Shown here in pieces: positions 1 to 5,729 of a stretch of 11,942 bases of DNA; the first letter of the stretch is position 1; each line of letters begins with the position of its first letter. Origin of the DNA: Chrysochromulina parva (lineage: Eukaryota > Haptophyta > Prymnesiales > Chrysochromulinaceae); NCBI GenBank assembly GCA_002887195.1, contig PJAB01001838.1, positions 1 through 11,942 on the forward strand, written 5' to 3'. The notes under the pieces are model-generated. The model worked only from the letters and a program-made list of their open reading frames with translations. It made no database searches and was not told where the DNA came from. The translations under genes and the position numbers were made by a program.

Positions 1-78
1 ACCTGGCGGGCTCGCGCCCAGCCTGTTACACACTAATTTGGTAAACACAGTTGGCGGTTTGGAATTGCATGTGACTGC

Positions 79-225
79 ATGCCGCCGGGACCTGGGGTGT
101 GGCCTGGCAGGCCTCACGCGTCAGCACTATTCACAGATATTTGCGGCCGAAACCGCCCATTCACATTTACATGCGCCTCGAGCTGCTCGCGTGGCTTCTC
201 GGCGTCGCATCCGCAACAACAGTGA
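79..225 (+). other. Possible upstream ORF (48 codons) overlapping ATG 171
   Basis: An ATG at 79 opens a 48-codon frame that runs past ATG 171 in another frame and ends at TGA 223-225, before ATG 252. A minimal ATG-TGA start-stop lies just upstream at 69-74. If transcription begins upstream of these, scanning ribosomes would tend to skip ATG 171 and could reinitiate at ATG 252. The transcription start is unknown, so this is conditional. Confidence 0.3.
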
Positions 226-914
226 CCTTTCGATACACGGCATCTCCAAGAATGTCTGCTGCTACTCCCGAGAGCGTCTCGATCCATCCAAAGCTCCTCG
301 TCTTTGACCTCGACGCGTGCCTCTGGGACAAGGAGATGTTTGAGATGGAGGCGATTCCGACGGAGTCGGACGCAGTGCTTGGCGATCTGAACGGCCGTGG
401 CACAGGATGCGTGGGCGTCATGTCGGCCCGTGATAAGATCTCATTGCATCGGGGTGCACTGCTGGCCCTGCAAGAGCACGCGGACGGCCGCTATCCAGGC
501 ATGCGAGTCGCGCTGGCGAGCAGTGCAAATACGCCGTTTGCAGAGCGCGTCGGGCGCAAGGCACTCGCGATGCTCGAGGTTCTTCCCGGTTTGACGGTGT
601 GGGATCTTCTCATGCGGGACTGGGGTGGCGTCGACGTCAACCAAATCGGGCGGCAGCCTCCGCTCTCGCCCAATAAGGCTGAGACTCACTTCCCTCGGCT
701 GCGGGAGGCGACGGGCATCGGCTTTGACCAGATGCTCTTCTTCGACGACTGCAACTGGTCCGACCACTGCGCCATGGTGGCGAACCAGTGCAAGGAGGCG
801 AGTGGGCTCGGCGTCGTCACGCTCCGCACGCCCCGCGGTCTCGGTGTGGACGAGTGGCGCGCAGGCCTCGAGGCATGGCGTGTCGAGAGACGCATAGCAG
901 GCGTCGAGCCCTAG
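171..914 (+). CDS. MDP-1-like HAD-family acid phosphatase (Acid_PPase family), possible organellar leader
   Basis: This is a probable magnesium-dependent phosphatase of the HAD superfamily; MDP-1 relatives dephosphorylate protein tyrosine or glycated/sugar-phosphate substrates, and the substrate here is not known. From ATG 171 the protein has 247 residues. HAD motif I is FDLDACLWD with nucleophile D46 and acid/base D48. Motif II is ALASSANTP (S117/S118), motif III Lys is K169 in SPNKAETHF, and motif IV is MLFFDDCNW with D192/D193. The stretch HFPRLREATGIGFDQMLFFDD is typical of MDP-1. The longest frame would start at GTG 99, which is unlikely in a eukaryote. ATG 171 gives a signal-peptide-like start (MRLELLAWLLGVASA) and an S/T/R-rich stretch, suggesting secretory or secondary-plastid import. 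In-frame ATG 252 (residue 28) has a better context (A at -3) and would give a 220-residue cytosolic enzyme. The fold is fairly certain; the start is not. Confidence 0.82.
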   Translation: MRLELLAWLLGVASATTVTFRYTASPRMSAATPESVSIHPKLLVFDLDACLWDKEMFEMEAIPTESDAVLGDLNGRGTGCVGVMSARDKISLHRGALLALQEHADGRYPGMRVALASSANTPFAERVGRKALAMLEVLPGLTVWDLLMRDWGGVDVNQIGRQPPLSPNKAETHFPRLREATGIGFDQMLFFDDCNWSDHCAMVANQCKEASGLGVVTLRTPRGLGVDEWRAGLEAWRVERRIAGVEP

Positions 915-1276
915 GCATTCGGGCGCCCTTTTCGTCGAGGGCAAATCATAATAAGTGTCTGACTGGGGGCGCCGACCCGAGTCGATAGCCGCATAGATGG
1001 GTCTATGGGGATACATTCCTATACCCCCTTATTTGTTATTACGTTAGAATGATGGTGCCGGCCGGCGCTCCCTCGGCCCTCGCCCGGTCGGGTTGGCGCG
1101 GCCGCGGCGCGGGCTCGGCCCGGCTCGCGATCGGCAATCTCGTTATGCCCTGGCCCCAGGGCTCCGCGTGCGCGTTCGTACACTTATTCGGATTTCTCTC
1201 CATCATTTCATAATGTGGCCTGGTCTCGCGTGATGACAGGTCTCAGGTGCTGACCGGCATTGCCGGGGCGACCCGC

Positions 1277-1294
1277 ACCCGCCACCCGGCGGGT
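1277..1294. repeat. GC-rich 7-bp stem-loop
   Basis: The arms ACCCGCC (1277-1283) and GGCGGGT (1288-1294) are exact reverse complements around a four-base loop. A second inverted pair, CCGGCA/TGCCGG, lies just upstream at 1254-1266. Function is unknown; in GC-rich DNA such hairpins can arise by chance. Confidence 0.4.
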
Positions 1295-1634
1295 TTCTAT
1301 GGCGATAACTTCGCTTACGCGTCGCGGCGACCAGTGCCGAACAGCACGGAGTTGAGAACACTCACACTGTCGTTACCGGACTGTGCACTGACGCTCTGAG
1401 GTTGCGAGACGAGAGCTCGGCATCACAAGCGCCAGCTCTCGGGGCTCAGATTATTACTTAACATCCCTAACAAGTGTGATGCACAGAGAAGACGAGACCT
1501 GGCCGGACGGGAGCGGTCTCGCACGCTCCGCTGTGCGCTGAGGCCGGCTGTCGCTCCTGGCGGTCCGATGTCGTGTCGGTGTATGTGTGAGTCGGCGCGC
1601 ACTGTTGCGCCTCCCTCTCGGGTCGGGTCGGGAC

Positions 1635-1727
1635 GGCGTGCGGCCCCCACGTGGTACAGCTGTGAAAACGTGCCCAACACGACGCTTTGGCCCTTCTAAC
1701 GGCGTGCGGTCCCCACATGGTACAGCT
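1635..1727. repeat. 27-bp direct repeat, 66-bp period
   Basis: The 27 bases at 1635-1661 recur at 1701-1727 with two differences (C/T and G/A). Each copy ends in GGTACAGCT. The period of 66 is a multiple of three, so the repeat shows up in overlapping minus-strand frames, but nothing else suggests those frames are translated. Confidence 0.75.
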
Positions 1728-1881
1728 TGCTAAGGTGCAAAAGCGACGTACGAACTTTGCCCGTCAAGGCGCTTGCGGACGGCGCCGTAGGGCGTTGGCC
1801 CCATGCCGGGCAAGGACTCACATCCTGGGGGGCATACAGGTACCAAACTGATCGCATGATCCTTGGATTTATCGCATGAGT

Positions 1882-3360
1882 TCAGTTCATCGCATCGATT
1901 ACCGCGATTACCGAAGGTGACGACACTTCCAGCTGGAAACGCCCAGTTGCCGCCACCCTCGGCATCTCGACCGCCGCCGCCTGCTCCCATGCCTGCAGGT
2001 TATCTTGAACGCGTCGCCAAGGCAGCATGGTTGGGTCGATGAGGTCCGCCACGACCGAGTAGAATGGCACGCAGACGAACGTGAAGAAGCCAACCTGGGA
2101 CTTGGGCACGTCGCAGTCCTTGTCCCGGTCGCACAGCGGCGAGAGGGCCATGCCGAGCTGGCGCTCGCGGTCGCCGAGTGCCCAGAACTCGTTCGTGATC
2201 CGTTCCACCCAGTGCTTGTGAATGTGAAACGGCCTGAAGCAATGGCTGAGGTCAGCAAATTTGATAGCCACCTGCAGGAGCAGAGGCACCTTCACCAGCG
2301 CCTGCGCCTGGAAGGGAGAGGTGAAATTCTCTAGCCCTGCAGCGGTCGCGCCGTGCTGAGCAGCCAGAGTGCGAAGGGTCGAGGTGATATTTTCATGCCT
2401 CTTCAAGTCGGTCGCGAGGACCATTTCGACAATGAGATTTCGGCAAGTTTCCCGATCGTCAGCTGGCATTGCGCCGAAGAGGTCGAAGTCCGGCGCCGCG
2501 AGCAGTTTGAACGTCGAGTGCAGGTGGTGACGCTCGAGGATAGCATCCGTATGCATGAGTGCGCGCTCCGTCCCCGCCCGCACCTCATGTCCGTTGTTCG
2601 TACCGGGGTGGTTGAAGTCGTGGACGAGCGCCCCAACGAGGGCGGCGAGCAGTTCCAGCTTCGTGAGGCGCGCCGTCAGGCCAAAGTTGGCGATGAAATG
2701 GTGCACGCCTAGCGCAACATCCGCGCCGTGCATGGAATTGTGGTACTCATGGTCGCCGTAGCACGCCTCGAGGGCACGCAGGAAGCGATGCAACACCTTC
2801 CTGTCAACGTGGCAAGGCTCGTCGTGCAGCTGGTGCCTTTCGAAGAGCGCCTCACCAACGAGGAGGAGGGCGTGTCCGCCAGAGGCCTCCTGCAGCGCGA
2901 GTGTGTCATAGTCCCACCTGGCTAGGCAAGCCAGCGCATCCACCCTTGCACTGTCGCTGATCATGAGAGGCTCCTTGAACAGCTCACCGCTGAGGGCCAT
3001 CTCCATGGCTTCCGGCTTCACCCACAATGACATTGGACTTTCCTTCGATGGTGAACGTGATCGAGCTCTCACCAAGCTGGGCCGCCCAGAGGGCCCGCTT
3101 GGCGGCGGGCGACGCGCAGGAGCGCTCGTGGAACGAGTCACGGCATCACTGAAACCACCGACGAGTGTCTCGTGCAGCCAGAACGCAACTCTCTCGTCAG
3201 GCGGAGAGCGTTCTGAGTGTCTCGAAGATGACGAGAGGAAAGCGGAGCTCCCATCCTCAGGGGGCAGCGCCGCCGCGCGTATGTTATGGCTGACGACCGG
3301 CGCAGGCGGTTGCTGATCTGCGGCACGATCGAACTTTTCCTTGGTGCAGCTGGTGCCCAT
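1882..3360 (-). CDS. Class I 3',5'-cyclic nucleotide phosphodiesterase (PDEase I), predicted acylated N-terminus
   Basis: This enzyme hydrolyses cAMP and/or cGMP to the 5'-monophosphate and ends second-messenger signals. The 492-residue protein starts MGTSCTKEKF: G2, T6 and K7 fit N-myristoylation and C5 is a likely palmitoylation site, so it is probably tethered to the plasma or flagellar membrane. Residues 11-110 are Ser/Pro/Arg-rich and probably disordered. The catalytic domain spans about 150-470. It has YHNSMHGADV (general acid H207, metal ligand H211), HDFNHPGTNN (metal ligands H247 and D248), ATDLKRH, ADLSH (D370) and SQVGF, whose Q422 is the invariant purine-binding Gln. All metal ligands are present. 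ADLSH resembles PDE1-type ADISH rather than PDE4-type ADLSN, so dual cAMP/cGMP use is possible. No GAF, PAS or transmembrane domain is visible. The ATG has A at -3 and G at +4. It is divergent from the gene at 3659. Confidence 0.95.
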   Translation of the reverse strand: MGTSCTKEKFDRAADQQPPAPVVSHNIRAAALPPEDGSSAFLSSSSRHSERSPPDERVAFWLHETLVGGFSDAVTRSTSAPARRPPPSGPSGRPSLVRARSRSPSKESPMSLWVKPEAMEMALSGELFKEPLMISDSARVDALACLARWDYDTLALQEASGGHALLLVGEALFERHQLHDEPCHVDRKVLHRFLRALEACYGDHEYHNSMHGADVALGVHHFIANFGLTARLTKLELLAALVGALVHDFNHPGTNNGHEVRAGTERALMHTDAILERHHLHSTFKLLAAPDFDLFGAMPADDRETCRNLIVEMVLATDLKRHENITSTLRTLAAQHGATAAGLENFTSPFQAQALVKVPLLLQVAIKFADLSHCFRPFHIHKHWVERITNEFWALGDRERQLGMALSPLCDRDKDCDVPKSQVGFFTFVCVPFYSVVADLIDPTMLPWRRVQDNLQAWEQAAAVEMPRVAATGRFQLEVSSPSVIAVIDAMN

Positions 3361-3658
3361 GATCAGGCTGCAGCGAGCGAGAGCGGCCCTCCAGGACCGT
3401 CAGGCCCACTAGCTCCTCGTGGCGAGGTTTTAGATTCCAAAAAACGTCAAGTAACCGTCAAGTACCGGTAGCGGGTCAGAACACTTTTCTCAGCAGCGAA
3501 TTGGTAGTGGAAGATGGCGCGGGCATTCCGAATGGGCTGCGAAGGAAACGCGTGGTTGCGTGAAGATTCCGGATTTCGCCGCGAGAGGCAAGATCACTGC
3601 ACAAGATCACGCGACTGAGGGCACATTTCCAGCCCATTTTGCACCGAAAGCCAACACA
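3361..3658. promoter_or_regulatory. Divergent promoter region between PDE and helical plastid-protein gene
   Basis: The 298 bases between two divergent ATGs must hold both 5' leaders and both promoters. An 11-bp unit, CGTCAAGTAAC then CGTCAAGTACC, is repeated in tandem at 3445-3466. Each copy carries CGTCA, the complement of the CRE half-site TGACG. CAAGATCAC is repeated at 3589-3597 and 3602-3610. Upstream ATGs exist on both strands: plus 3514, a 34-codon frame ending at 3618, and minus 3525, a 16-codon frame ending at 3475. No TATA box is obvious. Regulatory meaning is inferred. Confidence 0.5.
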
Positions 3659-4612
3659 ATGCTTCTGCCGATGTTGGCTGCTTTGTCCTTGGCGCACGTG
3701 TTAGCCCCGCCCATGCGTCCGGTATTATTGCGTGCTCGGCAGCTCATTGCCACCCAGCCCGACGCGCCCGACTTTGATGATACTCTTCGCGGCATCCTGG
3801 CCAGCGCCAAGACCAGCGGCTCCATGGCAGCGGCCGTGGATTCCTGGCTCGAGGGCCTGGACGACACCTTCATCCCGGAGCTCGGCGCGCGCATCGCAGA
3901 CACAGAGCCTTCCTCCGCTGAGCTTCCACGCATGAACGACCTCATGACGGAGCTGCAAGGGCGCAGCCAGCAGCGCTTTGAGCGCGCACGCGATCAGCTC
4001 CAGACCCTGCTCACCGCAGGCGAGATCAACCGAATGGACTCGCAGCTGGCTGGCCTGGTCCGCCGCGGCGAGATCGATGCTGGCTTCTTTTACGTCCTGC
4101 TGCGCAACCTCGAGGATGCACAGCGTGACAATGATGAGGGCGGCGTGCGCCTGCTTACGCACATCCACACGCGGACGCAGGAGCTTCTCGAGGGAAAAGC
4201 TGAGCCAGCGCTCGCGCTCTTGCACAAGCTCACGCGCCTCGACCAGGCCTCGATCCGGCTCAACTTGCTTCGGCACAACCTCGTGCCACAGACGAGTGCG
4301 CCCCTCCCTGGCGGTGGCGTGCTGCCGCTCGCCACGCCGGCGCCCGCGACAGTCAGCCCGATGGCGCTCGCTGCTGCCATCGAAGGAGCTCTCGACAAGA
4401 TCTGCGCGCTCACTGTTGACCCGGCTGCCAAGCTTGCGACCGTCGAGGAGATCAAGACCGTTGCCAAGGAGGCGCGAGCCGTTGTCGAGGAGGCCTACGA
4501 TGCACAAGTGCTCGACGCCTTTTCAGATTCGCTCCAACCAGCCTTCATGCGTGCGATGAGTCGGATCCCTCCTCGGCCGCTGGGTGGCGAGCCCAAGCTC
4601 GTGCAGAGTTAG
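3659..4612 (+). CDS. Uncharacterised alpha-helical protein with plastid-type bipartite leader
   Basis: I do not recognise a named family. The protein has 317 residues. The frame extends back to GTG 3560, but ATG 3659 (A at -3) is the first in-frame ATG and opens directly into a hydrophobic leader, MLLPMLAALSLAHVLAPP. An Arg-containing, acid-free stretch (about 19-36) follows, like the signal-plus-transit leaders of secondary plastids. About 53-210 is rich in predicted helices with regular Leu spacing; a likely core is about 99-210, including RRGEIDAGFFYVLLRNLEDA, THIHTRTQELL and LLHKLTRLDQASIRLNLLRH. A Pro/Ala/Gly linker (about 212-234) leads to a final helical segment with Ala/Glu/Lys-rich parts. 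No catalytic motif, metal site or membrane segment appears after the leader. The core resembles conserved algal or plant plastid proteins of unknown role, but that is a memory-level impression. The end converges with the lumenal-protein gene. Confidence 0.75.
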   Translation: MLLPMLAALSLAHVLAPPMRPVLLRARQLIATQPDAPDFDDTLRGILASAKTSGSMAAAVDSWLEGLDDTFIPELGARIADTEPSSAELPRMNDLMTELQGRSQQRFERARDQLQTLLTAGEINRMDSQLAGLVRRGEIDAGFFYVLLRNLEDAQRDNDEGGVRLLTHIHTRTQELLEGKAEPALALLHKLTRLDQASIRLNLLRHNLVPQTSAPLPGGGVLPLATPAPATVSPMALAAAIEGALDKICALTVDPAAKLATVEEIKTVAKEARAVVEEAYDAQVLDAFSDSLQPAFMRAMSRIPPRPLGGEPKLVQS

Positions 4613-4719
4613 AAAGCCACATGTATCGAATAGCGATGTGAGAAGTGAGAAGTGACACCGCCAGTGAGGCCTCGAGCGCGAATCATTTCATTGAATACAT
4701 CTTACACGTCTCGCTACCC

Positions 4720-4745
4720 CCGGGCCGTAGCGTAGCTACACCCGG
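4720..4745. repeat. Bulged stem-loop downstream of the helical-protein gene
   Basis: Outer arms CCGGG (4720-4724) and CCCGG (4741-4745) flank inner arms GTAGC (4727-4731) and GCTAC (4735-4739) around a three-base loop, with a small asymmetric internal loop. It lies 108 bases after the stop codon. A role in 3'-end formation is only a guess. Confidence 0.4.
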
Positions 4746-4756
4746 CCAACTAGAAC

Positions 4757-4774
4757 TACCGGCCGCGGCCGGTA
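4757..4774. repeat. Perfect 18-bp palindrome
   Basis: TACCGGCCGCGGCCGGTA equals its own reverse complement over 18 bases, starting 11 bases after the bulged stem-loop. It could be a protein-binding site, a cruciform or a chance product of GC-rich DNA. Confidence 0.7.
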
Positions 4775-4805
4775 CCGTTGATTCCGGTCGCCATGAGTTT
4801 GTACG

Positions 4806-4825
4806 TTATGCAAACTTATGCAAAC
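4806..4825. repeat. 10-bp tandem repeat, two copies
   Basis: TTATGCAAAC occurs twice head to tail at 4806-4815 and 4816-4825, in a short A+T-richer patch. No function is apparent. Confidence 0.65.
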
Positions 4826-5026
4826 TATTCACATTATAGCTAGCACAGAGAGTGCTGAGTGGAGGGTCTCACCCACCCGGCACCCGCGGTGGTGAGTTGT
4901 GCGGTGGTAAGTGGCCGAGCTGCAGGCGCCGCGTGCCGGCGTGCGCGCCATGGCGCATGGGCGCGGCGAGCAAACCCCAAACGCGGCATCACTCTAGACA
5001 TCCTCAAACATGGCAGTGTGCTTGTG

Positions 5027-5506
5027 TCAGTCTAGTCCACCTTGGCCCTCAACGCTCCACCGTCCACCTCCAGGCAACGGACGCTTGCCTCCAGTCACTG
5101 CTGAGCGCAGAATGGGTGCTACGTTCAGCAGGTCTGGCAGAGCTGGAGGCCTGTCTTCACCGTATACCACTCCGCTCGGTGCCTGGCCCGTCAGCTTGGA
5201 CTTGAGGTCGTACGCTGACAGCAGCCCAGCCTCAGCGCCCTCGTTGCTCACAGAGCCTGACAGTCCGTCTCGCCGATCGTCCTGAAGGCAGTAATCTCCG
5301 CACGTTTGCTCACAGTACCTCCCTGACCGAGGAGCGACGCGATTGCAATTCTGCTCACAATCGAGATAGCAATCCTTGACTGCCAAGGCTGGACTTGGAA
5401 GGAGGCACGCTGCACCAATGAGCGCGCTGCGCCGATTGAGAAAGCCTCCTTCTATTGGCAGCGCCATGGCGGTTATGCATGTAGCGAAGGCGAGTTGCGC
5501 CATCAT
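5027..5506 (-). CDS. Small six-cysteine thylakoid-lumen protein with twin-arginine signal
   Basis: The function is unknown; targeting is readable. From the first in-frame ATG (5506, A at -3; the frame runs on to TTG 5524) the protein has 159 residues. Residues 1-17 form a hydrophobic signal-peptide-like leader. Next comes NRRSALIGAACLLPSPALA (24-42): twin Arg R25/R26, a hydrophobic core and an ALA cleavage site, the layout of a Tat lumen-transfer signal. The mature part begins about V43 with a symmetric cysteine block: C46, C50, C54, ten residues, then C65, C69, C73, or CX3CX3C-X10-CX3CX3C. This suggests a disulfide-stapled helical hairpin. It is followed by DDRRDGLSGSVSNEGAEAG (76-94) and VVYGEDRPP (113-121), which look conserved and not low-complexity. 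The last 20 residues are Gly-rich. It is divergent from the EF-hand gene over 223 bp. It may belong to a plant/algal lumenal family, but I cannot name it. Confidence 0.82.
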   Translation of the reverse strand: MMAQLAFATCITAMALPIEGGFLNRRSALIGAACLLPSPALAVKDCYLDCEQNCNRVAPRSGRYCEQTCGDYCLQDDRRDGLSGSVSNEGAEAGLLSAYDLKSKLTGQAPSGVVYGEDRPPALPDLLNVAPILRSAVTGGKRPLPGGGRWSVEGQGGLD

Positions 5507-5729
5507 GCTCACGATGTCAAGCAAGTCAAGACAAGTCTACCGGGTAGGCGCAGCTTCAGAGGCTTCCGTTGCACTTTCGAAAGTTCCCTGCATGGTTTCA
5601 CCGTCCCCTCGTTCGTGCAACCAGATGGCCCTCAAACATGCATGCCACAAAGTCTATTCGCGAAAAGTTCAAACAGCCTTGATCAATAAGCCTTGAACAG
5701 CGAAACTGAATGAAACAGAAAGACGGACG
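5507..5729. promoter_or_regulatory. Compact divergent promoter between lumenal-protein and EF-hand genes
   Basis: Only 223 bases separate the two divergent ATGs. A perfect 12-bp palindrome, ACTTTCGAAAGT, lies at 5573-5584. It overlaps CGAAAGTTCC (5578-5587), which fits the two-unit heat-shock element pattern nGAAnnTTCn. An out-of-frame ATG at 5710, 20 bases before the EF-hand start, opens a 65-codon overlapping frame, so transcripts probably start downstream of it or use leaky scanning. No TATA box is clear. Confidence 0.45.

Larger units (their letters stand above)
915..1881. other. Intergenic region, 3' sides of two convergent genes
   Basis: This stretch of about 970 bases lies between the ends of the phosphatase (+) and PDE (-) genes. 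No frame in it looks coding: the 80-90-codon minus-strand frames have low-complexity Arg/Ala/Pro composition and no recognisable motif. It holds a very GC-rich block (about 1056-1140), a GC hairpin near 1277-1294, a 27-bp direct repeat (1635-1661 and 1701-1727), and three copies of ATCGCAT (1851, 1871, 1889), the last inside the PDE coding end. No tRNA or rRNA is recognisable. Confidence 0.6.
4613..5026. other. Convergent intergenic region
   Basis: This stretch of 414 bases separates the 3' ends of the helical protein (+) and the Cys-rich lumenal protein (-). It contains no convincing coding frame. It holds the 7-bp tandem GTGAGAA (4638-4651, partial third copy to about 4656), a bulged hairpin (4720-4745), an 18-bp palindrome (4757-4774) and a 10-bp tandem repeat (4806-4825). 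These probably lie in 3' untranslated or termination DNA; no canonical AATAAA is seen. Confidence 0.55.

Noticed and set aside
99..170. N-terminal extension of the phosphatase from position 99
   Set aside because: The first codon is GTG; in a eukaryotic gene the first in-frame ATG at 171 is preferred, and the extra residues show no targeting signal or motif.
441..1016. 191-codon minus-strand frame opposite the phosphatase
   Set aside because: It does begin with ATG, but it lies antisense to a gene with clear HAD motifs, has mixed composition and no motif, and GC-rich codon bias creates long antisense frames.
1056..1140. GC-rich block considered as a structured RNA or rRNA fragment
   Set aside because: No tRNA, 5S or other rRNA signature could be recognised, and GC richness alone is not evidence.
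1423..1990. Minus-strand frames of 83-86 codons in the first intergenic region
   Set aside because: Low-complexity Arg/Pro/Ala composition, mutual overlap, and similarity to each other only through the 27-bp DNA repeat.
3560..3658. N-terminal extension of the helical protein from position 3560
   Set aside because: The frame opens with GTG, and the extension would bury the hydrophobic leader that starts exactly at ATG 3659.
3725..4507. 260-codon minus-strand frame opposite the helical protein
   Set aside because: It starts with TTG, and the plus-strand frame has an ATG, a targeting leader and coherent helical periodicity; the antisense frame has no recognisable domain.
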